From: Leptotrichia sp. HSP-536
GTDB lineage: Bacteria; Fusobacteriota; Fusobacteriia; Fusobacteriales; Leptotrichiaceae
DNA: 64,000 nt
NCBI RefSeq assembly: GCF_041199985.1
Contig: NZ_CP165647.1
Span: forward strand, 1,984,001-2,048,000
Reading direction: 5' to 3'
Numbering within the stretch: position 1 is the first letter of the stretch; each line of letters opens with the position of its first letter. Below, piece after piece: positions 28,059 through 36,188 of the stretch. Both the position numbers and the translations under genes were made by a program. The notes under the pieces were generated by a model, which searched no databases, was not told the origin of the DNA, and saw only the letters and a program-made list of their open reading frames with translations.

Positions 28059-28346
28059 TTATTTTGTTTCACTTTCAGTAATCAATTCTGGAGCAGCTGA
28101 ATTTGTTGAAAGTTCCTTTTCAGCAATCAAGTCTTCAAGGTGTTCCTTTGTTGTCATCAGTTCTTCCAGATTCATATTTTCATAAGCCGCTTCTGAAGAA
28201 GTTTTTATATTTATTCCCTGTTTTCTCAAAAAACTGTCCACTTTGTTCTGATTCTTTTTGTACAAATAATAACCTGCAGCTACAGTTCCGACTCCAATTG
28301 CCGCTCCTACCAAATGTTCCTTTTTAATGCTTCCAAACTTTATCAT
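28059..28346 (-). CDS. Small single-helix membrane protein of the HMA/P-ATPase cluster
   Basis: 95 aa. A glycine-zipper-like helix (HLVGAAIGVGTVAAGYYLY, about 11-29) is followed by a basic segment and an acidic, helical cytosolic tail ('MNLEELMTTKEHLEDLIAEK'). No Cys. The layout, one helix plus charged tail at the end of a P-type ATPase operon, recalls the PacL (DUF1490) partners of mycobacterial CtpC-type ATPases and DUF6110 proteins of Firmicutes. That comparison is by architecture only. RBS AGGAGG-like (GGAGG) upstream. Confidence 0.6.
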   Translation of the reverse strand: MIKFGSIKKEHLVGAAIGVGTVAAGYYLYKKNQNKVDSFLRKQGINIKTSSEAAYENMNLEELMTTKEHLEDLIAEKELSTNSAAPELITESETK

Positions 28347-28385
28347 TTTTTTACCTCCATTTTTTATTTAATATTTTAATTTTTT

Positions 28386-29147
28386 CTATTGTAATGCAAT
28401 ATATTTATCATCCGATTCATTGCCAGCTTTATTATTGAAAAATATGTGATCTATCAAATCGCTCAGATTTTCAATCGAATTGTCATCTTTTACATCGACA
28501 ACATAATGGAATTTTCCATTGTCAGCTTTTAATCTGTAAATCCTTACTTCCTTGTTTGAAAAATTATTCAGCACAAGATGCCGTCCAAAAGTTGTGAGCC
28601 ACATAAGAGCTACCGCAGTAACTGATCTATTTGCCAAATAAGACTTTAACAAGTATAGTGCGGGAAGAATTTCAATGTCAAAAAATCCTTTACGCTGAGT
28701 TTCCTTATATGCGTGTTCCATAATCGCTACAGTTGTAAGTCCAGCCGCAAAATTGTTTATATCAATCTGCAGCTTTTCAACTTTACTTTTTCCCAAACTA
28801 TACAGGAAAGACAGTAATATTGCCGCCCCAGAATAAATAGAAAAGGAATCTATGGATTTTTCTTCAAAATCTTCAACCAATCTTACCGAAGTCATACCAT
28901 GTTCAACCGATAAAGCTGTGGCAGTACGGTAAATTACTTCATCTATTGAAATTTCCTCAGGGTCAAATTTTACCAGTATAGTATTTATAGTGCGATTGTA
29001 ACGTAAAAATGTATATTTTGTTTCAACTTTTATTGTTTCAAAAAATTTTTTTGTATCGTTAATGCTGTGTGAAAGTCTGAATCTGACACGATTCGGCAAT
29101 TTATGCAGTATTGTCAAGGTTAATTTTTTCATATTACAAATCATCAT
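28386..29147 (-). CDS. HMA_2-like membrane protein
   Basis: 253 aa. An N-terminal HMA-like fold at about 8-85 carries the 'LPNRVRFRLSH' variant of the HMA_2 loop motif instead of the CxxC of true heavy-metal domains. Two or three hydrophobic stretches follow (about 105-190), then a C-terminal soluble tail. The start is uncertain: three in-frame ATGs lie within 15 bp. It sits between the ATPase and the small membrane protein and is probably part of the same complex or pathway. No enzymatic motif seen. Confidence 0.65.
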   Translation of the reverse strand: MMICNMKKLTLTILHKLPNRVRFRLSHSINDTKKFFETIKVETKYTFLRYNRTINTILVKFDPEEISIDEVIYRTATALSVEHGMTSVRLVEDFEEKSIDSFSIYSGAAILLSFLYSLGKSKVEKLQIDINNFAAGLTTVAIMEHAYKETQRKGFFDIEILPALYLLKSYLANRSVTAVALMWLTTFGRHLVLNNFSNKEVRIYRLKADNGKFHYVVDVKDDNSIENLSDLIDHIFFNNKAGNESDDKYIALQ

Positions 29148-29205
29148 CCTTTATAGATTATTTACGTTTATTATGTTTCAAGGATAACGTATGACCTTTT
29201 TAAAT

Positions 29206-31389
29206 TTATCTATTAACATCATATTTTAACAGCCGCAATGAATTTCCGACTACCAAAATCGTTATGGAATTATGTAAAATAGAGCTGTAAATTGCAGGCA
29301 GAAGCCCCGTTGCTCCCAGTACAAGTGCAAAGCTGTTTATACCTATTGCCATTGCGAAATTCTGTTTTATTATTTTGACAGTATTCTTTGCCAAACCTAC
29401 TACCCCTGGTATTAATAACGGATCGTCTGAAGTTATTGTAATGTCGGCGGCTTCCATTGCAATGTCTGTTCTGGTACTTCCTAGAGCTATTCCTACGTTT
29501 GCATAAGAAAGAGCGGGAGCATCGTTTATTCCATCTCCTATCATAATGACTTTTGAGCCGATTGAACGGAATTTTAGAATATCTTTTGCCTTGTCTTCAG
29601 GAAGAAGTTCAGATTCATACCTGTCCATCGACATTCTCGAAGCAATAGTTTCAGCCTGCTGTCTTAAATCTCCCGTCAAAAGCACAATATCATCAATTCC
29701 GTGATTTCTCAGACGATTTATAGCTTTCTTAATATTTTCCCTAGGCGGATCTGAAACTCCAATCACACCGATTAATTCAGCATTTTTGGCTACATAAATA
29801 ACAATTTCCCCACGATTTTGCATTCCTTTCACTATGTCAGAAGCCTTTTCAGAATCAATATTATTTTCTTCCATATACTTTTGACTTCCTACACGAATAA
29901 TACTTTTATTTACAGCAGTTTCTATTCCTCTAGCTACTTTTATAATACATTCCTGATGCTTTGGAATAGCTATTCCCCTGTTTTTTATTTCATTTAAAAT
30001 TGCAGTTGCCAGAGGATGTGAGGAAGTTTCTTCAGCTGCTGCTGCTAATGCCAGCATTCTTTCATTTCTCATATTTTTTCCAAAAGACTTAAGTGTCTGT
30101 ATTTTAGGTCTTCCTTCAGTAATTGTACCTGTCTTGTCAAATATTACTGTGTCTGATTTTGATAATTCTTCCAGATAGTTGCTTCCTTTAATTAAAATTC
30201 CATTTTTAGCCGCTGTATTTATTGAAGCTGAGAAGGCTGTGGCAGTTGATAATCTTATTCCGCAAGAATAATCAATTACAAGCATACTCAGAGCTTTCTG
30301 TAAATTTCTTGTCGAAACGTAGACAATTCCAGCAAGAAGAAAATTTAGTGGAATTAGCTGGGCAGAAAATGTGTCTGCATAGGACTGAATATCCGCCTTA
30401 TTAAATGCGGCATCTTCCACTAGCCTTATAATTCTTGAAGCTGTCCTGTCGTCTCCCACTTTTTCAGCTTTTACAGTAATATTCCCGCTTTTTATAAGTG
30501 TCCCCGCAAAAACTTCTTCTCCAGTTTTTTTAGTTACAGGCATATATTCCCCTGTAATCGCCGACTGGTCAATTATCGCCTCGCCTTTTTCTATTATTCC
30601 GTCCACACTTATTTTCTCACCAGTCTGAACAAGTATCAAGTCCCCTTTATCTATTTCCTCGATGGGAACTTTTCTAGCAATTTCCGTATCATTTTCAGAC
30701 TGTTTCCAGACATAATTTTCTCCAACACTTAACATATCCTTAATTACGCCACGTGTTTTTTTCATTGTGTAAACTGTCAAAAGTTCCGCAAATCTTTCTA
30801 GAACCATAATTGTCAATGCTGTTCTTTCACTGCCAAGCATTATGCTGCTGACAATGGCTGTAGAGCTTAAAGTATCTGTATTTGGACGTTTATTACGAAT
30901 TAACGAATAAATTCCATTTTTCAGGACAGGCAGAGCTAAAGAAATAGTTGACAAAGTCTTATAGTTAAATAGCCGTCTAATTCCAGTCAATTTTCTCTTT
31001 GGGTTTGGTAATAGCAATAATATTACTGCAGCTCCTATACTTTTTATGATTTCCTGTGGCGATTCTTCCTGCAACTTTCTTTCAATGAGATATTTGTTTG
31101 ATGTATCTTTTTTCTCATTCTTGTAAATATCCACCAGATACGTATTTAACGTACTTTGAAGCAAGGAAACAATATTTTCGCCAGTCAGGGAAGAAGCATC
31201 AAAGTAAATAAGAACAGTTCCTGTAATACTAGAAATGCTGACATTTTCAATATAATGAACCTGCATCAGCTGATTCGTTATTTCTTCCTTATGAATTCCA
31301 AGATACTTCAATGCTCTTGATTTTATTCTGATTCTTCCACGAATTTCGTGCAGAATCTCACAATCCAGTAAATAATTTTTACCATACAT
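29206..31389 (-). CDS. P1B-like P-type ATPase with cysteine-less HMA domain
   Basis: 727 aa. An N-terminal HMA_2-like domain (about 8-85) with 'EIRGRIRIKSRAL' in the metal-loop position and no CxxC. Actuator motif TGEY replaces the common TGES/TGEA; phosphorylation site DKTGTITEGRP; HP motif 'SSHPLATAI'; hinge 'MIGDGINDAPALS'. The transmembrane metal motif is SCG ('DYSCGIRLST') rather than CPC/CPx. It is a metal-transport-type P-ATPase, but the specificity is not predictable, and a standard copper or cadmium call would be unsupported. Centre of a five-gene minus-strand operon (32277-28059). Confidence 0.85.
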   Translation of the reverse strand: MYGKNYLLDCEILHEIRGRIRIKSRALKYLGIHKEEITNQLMQVHYIENVSISSITGTVLIYFDASSLTGENIVSLLQSTLNTYLVDIYKNEKKDTSNKYLIERKLQEESPQEIIKSIGAAVILLLLPNPKRKLTGIRRLFNYKTLSTISLALPVLKNGIYSLIRNKRPNTDTLSSTAIVSSIMLGSERTALTIMVLERFAELLTVYTMKKTRGVIKDMLSVGENYVWKQSENDTEIARKVPIEEIDKGDLILVQTGEKISVDGIIEKGEAIIDQSAITGEYMPVTKKTGEEVFAGTLIKSGNITVKAEKVGDDRTASRIIRLVEDAAFNKADIQSYADTFSAQLIPLNFLLAGIVYVSTRNLQKALSMLVIDYSCGIRLSTATAFSASINTAAKNGILIKGSNYLEELSKSDTVIFDKTGTITEGRPKIQTLKSFGKNMRNERMLALAAAAEETSSHPLATAILNEIKNRGIAIPKHQECIIKVARGIETAVNKSIIRVGSQKYMEENNIDSEKASDIVKGMQNRGEIVIYVAKNAELIGVIGVSDPPRENIKKAINRLRNHGIDDIVLLTGDLRQQAETIASRMSMDRYESELLPEDKAKDILKFRSIGSKVIMIGDGINDAPALSYANVGIALGSTRTDIAMEAADITITSDDPLLIPGVVGLAKNTVKIIKQNFAMAIGINSFALVLGATGLLPAIYSSILHNSITILVVGNSLRLLKYDVNR

Positions 31390-31417
31390 AAAAATTCCTT
31401 TCTTTTCCAGGCACAGC

Positions 31418-31789
31418 TTAAAGCCGTTTAATTATATTATAAAAGGTATCCAGATTATTTTCAATTTCATTCAAGGATTTATTTTCATATAATTCAGAAT
31501 GGTTGACTACCGTTTTCCATACTTTATTTAACCAATCCAATATTTCCTTTTCCGAAGTTAATTTTACATCATAATAAAGCAGAATTTTGTTCGTTATATA
31601 AGAATATTCAATGCTTTTTATGCCTTTTTTAGATAAAATAAGTTCTGTAACCCGATAATCATATTTTTTCAGTTCCTTTGGAATCTCTGATAAATTTGGA
31701 ACAGAAAGTCTTAGCCTTCCTGGAATACTGTGTATAACCTTTATCTGATTAAACATCAGATATGTCGCTTTAAATAAATTTTCCAACAT
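31418..31789 (-). CDS. HMA_2-like domain protein
   Basis: 123 aa from ATG 31789, chosen because it overlaps the upstream stop (TAATG), implying translational coupling; an earlier in-frame ATG would overlap by 42 bp. One HMA-like fold with the loop 'SIPGRLRLSVPNL' and no Cys. It is the second gene of the P-type ATPase cluster. A role as metal- or ligand-handling accessory is inference. Confidence 0.65.
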   Translation of the reverse strand: MLENLFKATYLMFNQIKVIHSIPGRLRLSVPNLSEIPKELKKYDYRVTELILSKKGIKSIEYSYITNKILLYYDVKLTSEKEILDWLNKVWKTVVNHSELYENKSLNEIENNLDTFYNIIKRL

Positions 31790-32277
31790 TATTTTGTTTT
31801 TCCTTCCGATAAAAATATAAAAGCCCACCATAATAAAGTGGCACCTGCAGGCAATTTGGGAGTCATTTTTAATTTTTTAATTCCATAAAAGATAAAAGCT
31901 CCAGCAGTTAAAGTCTTTAAGTCCAAATAACCTTTACTTTTGTTATAAACAGCCATATCCAATGCTTCAAATGCCTGTCTTATCATTTTTTTCAGTTTTC
32001 CTGGTTTATTTTTTAGGGCTTCTTCTTCCAAATGAAGTAATTTTAATACAATCAGATACAAAAACGAACTTTCAATAACTTTTTCATCAAAATGTATCAA
32101 AATACTGCCAATGACAGAATTAACTTTTACTGCTCTTATTCCCGATAATTGACGCAAGTTAGCCAAAAATTCCTGCTCCAGCTCATCATTTTCTATTAAT
32201 ACATCTGTCTGAAGCCTTAACCGTCCACTCTGATAATGCTTTACCTGAATAACACCGTAAAAATCCTCTAATATCAT
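31789..32277 (-). CDS. HMA_2-like protein with C-terminal membrane helix
   Basis: 162 aa. HMA-like fold at about 8-80 with 'YQSGRLRLQTDVL' as the loop and no Cys. A linker follows, then a hydrophobic C-terminus (about 125-158, 'LKTLTAGAFIFYG', 'AGATLLWWAFIFL'). First gene of the cluster; its stop overlaps the next start. It is one of four cysteine-less HMA-type domains encoded in a row here. Confidence 0.65.
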   Translation of the reverse strand: MILEDFYGVIQVKHYQSGRLRLQTDVLIENDELEQEFLANLRQLSGIRAVKVNSVIGSILIHFDEKVIESSFLYLIVLKLLHLEEEALKNKPGKLKKMIRQAFEALDMAVYNKSKGYLDLKTLTAGAFIFYGIKKLKMTPKLPAGATLLWWAFIFLSEGKTK

Positions 32278-32398
32278 ATAGAACTCCTTAAATTTTTTTC
32301 TAACTTAATTATATTACTTTTTTTTTCAAATTACAACCATAAAAAGCAATTTTTTATCCATTTTCTTTTTATTCTCTATATTTTATGTTATTTCAAAT

Positions 32399-32426
32399 AA
32401 GGGGACAAAAATTATCCCCCTACACT
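32399..32426 (-). terminator. Weak terminator after the DUF262 gene
   Basis: On the minus strand AGGGGGATAATTTTTGTCCCCTT forms a 5-6 bp G/C stem followed by ATTTG, about 35 bp past the DUF262 gene stop. The U-tract is poor. Confidence 0.4.
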
Positions 32427-32460
32427 AAAATAAATAAAATATTCTTTAATTTAACAAGCT

Positions 32461-34173
32461 TTATTTAAAATTATATGCCCCATTCCATGTGATAAACACC
32501 TTTACAAGCTCTTCTGCCACTTTTTTATTTCTGGCATCTATATCCTCAAAAGTCCATTCAGTCTGTTCTTCTGGAATAAGTTCCCTAACATATTTAATTT
32601 TAGATTTTTTATAGCTTTTCTTTTTCTTTTCAAAAAAGTTTTCTGTAGCCTTAATAGACAATCTTTTTTCAAATGGAATTTTGTTTCCTATGTAATTTAT
32701 ATAAGTTTTAGCCTCCTTATTTTCTACACTTTCTGTAAAACGGTTACTCCATTTTTGCGGAAGAATGTATTCAACTTCCCATTTTTCAGGCAATAACTCA
32801 TCCTGATTGTCATAAATTACCATTTTTAAAATCATACGCACAAGATTTTTATTAGGCGTTTTCACTCTTTCTTGCAACACAGTAATCGGAATATTTTTAA
32901 ATGCCACTCTTGGCGACATAGTATCAATTATTTCAACATTTAATTTTAAAATATCTGCTTTTACTGCCGAAACAGTAGGATTTACAAGATAATTTGCCGT
33001 CAGTTCCAAAAATAGCTTTCTTAAAAATTTTAAGAAATATGATTCAAATTCTTCCTTTTCACCATGAGAAAGATAAAAGACAACAACTGGATATTTCCAC
33101 GATTCATTCGGATAAGAAGACAATGTATCCAGAATTTTAATAATATCGATATTTTCTGTCCAAGGCTTATCATCAATCGTCTCACGCCTATTCATAACAA
33201 CCCATAAATCCAGAATTTTATCCAGATGTTTCAAAAGATTTGACTTGTACAGTCTGCTAAATCCGCCTTTTGAATAAAAACGTCTAAGTCCAAGCGTAGT
33301 AGTTGCTGTATCTTTTTCCAATGCTCTTAAATAGAACATGTAATAGTAAAACAGCTGTTGAACATTTTCTTTGGCATATATTGCCCTTTCACTTAGATTT
33401 TTCCATTGTTTTATAAATAATTTCTTGTATTCTTTTTTTATTCGGTTATACATTTTTGCCTTGAAAATATCCGCTTCAGAAAGTGGAAGCCCTCTGTCAT
33501 TCAAAGTTGAAAATACACTTAACGCATCATCCTGCGAATCTGTTTTTATCGGAAAAACTACAGCACGATTTAAAGTATAATAAATAAATTCCAGCATCAA
33601 GGTAGGACTTAATTCAGAAAGCTTGTCAAAAAGTCTCTGAAATAAAATGTAATTTTTAGAATAATTATCATTGGCTTTACGGTCGGCAATCCCAGTTTCC
33701 AGAATATCCTGCAAAATTTTATTCCCTTCATTGTCAATAACTTTTGAAGTAATCAAAACGCTTGTATAATCAACTTCTCCAGTAAGTTTTGCCTGTTTCC
33801 AGAGAGCGGGCTGGATCTGTCTTATAAAATTTTCCTGCTCAATGGTCTTTTCTTCATAAGAAATCAGTTTTGTGTAAATTGCACGAAGAAGTAAAAATAA
33901 TGAAGTAATTCTTTGCTGGCCATCAATAATTTCCTGCTCACCTTCATCGTTTTCATATGAAACAATACTTCCTAAAAAATATGTCCCTTCCACTTCGCTA
34001 TTTCTTTTCGCCTCATTTTCTGTAAATTCCAGCAAATCATAAAACAATGTTTTGGTTTCAGTTTCAGTCCAAGAATAAGGTCTCTGATATTCTGGTATTA
34101 AAAAAGTCTGGTCTTTTCCACTTTCCAGCAGCTGCTTTATGCTCTGTTTGTTAACTTGTATTGTCGCAACCAT
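32461..34173 (-). CDS. DUF262/DUF1524 protein (GmrSD-like), HNH His replaced
   Basis: 570 aa. N-terminal DUF262 (ParB/Srx-like NTPase of GmrS) with 'FLIPEYQRPYSW' near 22-33 and DGQQR near 87-91. C-terminal DUF1524 region at about 460-545, where the family HNH motif (E)HILPQ reads 'VEYILPQKW'; the catalytic His is Tyr. The downstream 'NYIGNKIPFEKRLS' and 'FFEKKKKSYKKSK' blocks fit DUF1524. GmrSD is a type IV restriction system against modified phage DNA. Here nuclease activity is doubtful, though DUF262 function could remain. It stands alone, with no other defence genes next to it. Confidence 0.8.
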   Translation of the reverse strand: MVATIQVNKQSIKQLLESGKDQTFLIPEYQRPYSWTETETKTLFYDLLEFTENEAKRNSEVEGTYFLGSIVSYENDEGEQEIIDGQQRITSLFLLLRAIYTKLISYEEKTIEQENFIRQIQPALWKQAKLTGEVDYTSVLITSKVIDNEGNKILQDILETGIADRKANDNYSKNYILFQRLFDKLSELSPTLMLEFIYYTLNRAVVFPIKTDSQDDALSVFSTLNDRGLPLSEADIFKAKMYNRIKKEYKKLFIKQWKNLSERAIYAKENVQQLFYYYMFYLRALEKDTATTTLGLRRFYSKGGFSRLYKSNLLKHLDKILDLWVVMNRRETIDDKPWTENIDIIKILDTLSSYPNESWKYPVVVFYLSHGEKEEFESYFLKFLRKLFLELTANYLVNPTVSAVKADILKLNVEIIDTMSPRVAFKNIPITVLQERVKTPNKNLVRMILKMVIYDNQDELLPEKWEVEYILPQKWSNRFTESVENKEAKTYINYIGNKIPFEKRLSIKATENFFEKKKKSYKKSKIKYVRELIPEEQTEWTFEDIDARNKKVAEELVKVFITWNGAYNFK

Positions 34174-34244
34174 AACGCCTCCTAATCATTTTTAATAATT
34201 TTTTATTTAAAAAATATTCTATATAATTTTTCACAATAAATTTT

Positions 34245-34345
34245 AATTGTATACTCAAATCCTTTTGATATCAAATTGTAAAAATTAAACAATATTAGAA
34301 TTTGAGTAAAATTTTTATAATTTTTCTGTTTGATTTTAAGTAATA
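34245..34345. repeat. Dispersed imperfect-palindrome repeat, copy R5
   Basis: On the minus strand CTCAAATTCTAATATT, a GTTTAATTTTTACAATTT core, then CAAAAGGATTTGAG; the outer CTCAAAT/ATTTGAG arms pair. It lies about 70 bp upstream of the DUF262 start. The most divergent member of the family. Confidence 0.35.
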
Positions 34346-34466
34346 TTACTATAATTTTCTTATATAAATTATACAATATTTTTTATATAATTTTCAACCG
34401 AAAATTCTTTATATTCATTCTAAATATGATATAATATATCAGAATAAAAAAATCAGAGGTGAAACA

Positions 34467-35096
34467 ATGAGTCATTACTTTTCAGAAAAACAAGAAGTAA
34501 AATCAGATAAAAAAATAATAAAATATACAATAGAAAATAAAAATTTTGAATTTATAACGGATAATGGAGTATTTTCAAAAACAAAAGTAGATTTTGGAAC
34601 TGACGTTATGCTAAAAGTGTTTTTGCGAGAAAATCAAAATAAAAAAAATCAAAAATTTGATGTACTGGATATTGGATGTGGATATGGCGTTGTATCAGTT
34701 GTTATAAAATCATTTTTTAAAAATGCAGGGATTATTTCTTCAGATGTGAACGAGCGTGCCTTAGACCTCACAAAAGAAAATCTTTTAAAAAATAATGTTG
34801 TAAAAAGTGAAAATGAAAATTTTAAAATAAGAAAATCATTTGCATTTTACAATATTTCTGAAAAATTTGATGTAATTTTATCAAATCCGCCAATTCGAGC
34901 TGGAAAACAGACGATTTTTCAAATTTATGAAAAAAGTTTTGAGCATTTAAATCCAAACGGAGAATTTTACTGTGTAATCCAGACAAAACATGGAGCAAAA
35001 AGTACACAGAAAAAATTAGAAGAAATCTTTAGAAATTGTGAAACATTGGAAATTAATGCTGGATATAGAATATTTAAATGTGTAAAAATAGCTTAA
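34467..35096 (+). CDS. Class I SAM methyltransferase, RsmC/YbxB-like
   Basis: 209 aa. SAM-binding motif I is 'VLDIGCGYGVVSV' near 64-76; motif IV 'LSNPPIRAGKQ' near 140-150 is the NPPxxxxK signature of RsmC-type N2-guanine rRNA methyltransferases. RBS AGAGGTG; a TATAAT at 34430 with a poor -35. It probably modifies 16S rRNA. About 850 bp downstream there is a decayed second copy of its 3' half. Confidence 0.87.
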   Translation: MSHYFSEKQEVKSDKKIIKYTIENKNFEFITDNGVFSKTKVDFGTDVMLKVFLRENQNKKNQKFDVLDIGCGYGVVSVVIKSFFKNAGIISSDVNERALDLTKENLLKNNVVKSENENFKIRKSFAFYNISEKFDVILSNPPIRAGKQTIFQIYEKSFEHLNPNGEFYCVIQTKHGAKSTQKKLEEIFRNCETLEINAGYRIFKCVKIA

Positions 35097-35276
35097 ACCA
35101 AATTTAGAAGATAATTAATTTCCTGAGACTCAAACTTGAAAAGCTCAAACATACAGCATAATGACTTTATAACTAAAGTCTGAAATTGTGACCATGCTAT
35201 TCAAATCACAGGAATATTTCACTTTATTAATTTAATGTTGAAGATATTTAAATATATTTTATAATTTTTTTACAAA

Positions 35277-35403
35277 GACGGAGTAAAAATTTTAGGCGAA
35301 ATTTTTTAATAATAAATTTATAAAAAATCTATTTTAGAATTAATTTTTTAAGATACTCAGAACAGAAGTCTTTTTCATTTTTTCCAAAACATTTTACTCT
35401 ATC
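35277..35403. repeat. Possible MITE or solo remnant with ISLre2-like ends
   Basis: 127 bp whose ends are imperfect inverted repeats: GACGGAGTAAAAATTTTAGG and, on the other strand, GATAGAGTAAAATGTTTTGG. Both resemble the ISLre2 terminal repeat GACAGAGTAAAAAATATAGG found 0.8 kb away. No target duplication is visible and it has no coding capacity. I see nothing else convincing in the 35097-35447 gap. Confidence 0.35.
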
Positions 35404-35447
35404 TTTCCTTAACTCAATAAATATTATCATAATTTATTAATATTTAA

Positions 35448-35852
35448 TTATTTACTATTTTTAAAACTAAGTGCGCTTGGAAATAACTCAAATGAAATCA
35501 TCCATCGGGCTTCATCATCATACATTTCAGAAACGTAGATGGCAGTATAATCTCTAAAAAATAAATAAGGAAATTTTACTGACATTATCTTCTTATAAGT
35601 ATTTTCGTTAAAGTGAGCTTTTGGATTGATATGCATTCCAAAAATTCTAAAAGGACCTCCAGTTAGTTCTTCTCCATTATGATAACAGCGCTTAAATAAT
35701 AATGAAAAATAGGGCGTACCATCTGTCTCATAAAAAAATCCAGCTTCATTATAATCAGGATCCGTACAATAAGTTCCATTTGTAGTAAACTGATAATCAG
35801 CAAAAACAAAACTTGAAATAATCAAAAATCCTAAAAAAATAAATTTCTTCAT
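35448..35852 (-). CDS. Small secreted protein of unknown function
   Basis: 134 aa. Clear signal peptide (MKKFIFLGFLIISSFVFA, cleavage near residue 18). The mature part has two cysteines ('YCTDPDYNEAG' and 'KRCYHNGEEL') that could form a disulfide, and is rich in Phe/Tyr. No family recognised. RBS AGGAGAAAGG. It lies between the methyltransferase and its decayed copy. Confidence 0.6.
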   Translation of the reverse strand: MKKFIFLGFLIISSFVFADYQFTTNGTYCTDPDYNEAGFFYETDGTPYFSLLFKRCYHNGEELTGGPFRIFGMHINPKAHFNENTYKKIMSVKFPYLFFRDYTAIYVSEMYDDEARWMISFELFPSALSFKNSK

Positions 35853-35945
35853 AACCCTTTCTCCTAACTTATAATTTTATTATGATTATAACTTAAAAAC
35901 TTTAAATTTTCAAGTTTTTTTCAATTTTTTAGAGTAAAATAGTTA

Positions 35946-36095
35946 TTTTGAAAAATTTTATGCAATTTTATTAAATGCCACAATTTAAGCTGGAAAACAG
36001 GCTATTTTTCAACTTTATAAAAAAATGGAAAGAAATTTTCAAAAATTGTGAAATGTTCTAATTTAATACAAAATACACAATTTTTAAATTCAAAA
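35946..36095 (+). pseudogene. Remnant duplicate of the RsmC-like methyltransferase 3' half
   Basis: Aligns by eye with 34860-35080. ATTTTATTAAATGCCACAAT matches ATTTTATCAAATCCGCCAAT, then AGCTGGAAAACAG is identical in both. 'TTTTTCAA.TTTAT.AAAAAA' follows, and an internal deletion leads to 'AAATTGTGAAA' and the final 'ATTTTTAAAT'. The SAM motif IV codons now read with stops. It is not functional and lies just left of IS copy 2. Confidence 0.7.
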
Positions 36096-36188
36096 TATTT
36101 TAAAATCAAATTCAAAAGCTATTTAATTTTTCCAATCAAGCTTTAAAAAGCTGAAATATATCTTGTAAATTTTTTAATTTTTTCAAAA

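Noticed and set aside
28059..32277. Copper or cadmium efflux operon
   Set aside because: No CxxC in any HMA-like domain and no CPC/CPx motif in the ATPase, so a standard metal assignment is not supported.
35097..35276. Possible small RNA after the methyltransferase gene
   Set aside because: Some short complementary stretches, but no promoter, no nested helices and no terminator comparable to the 6S-like locus.
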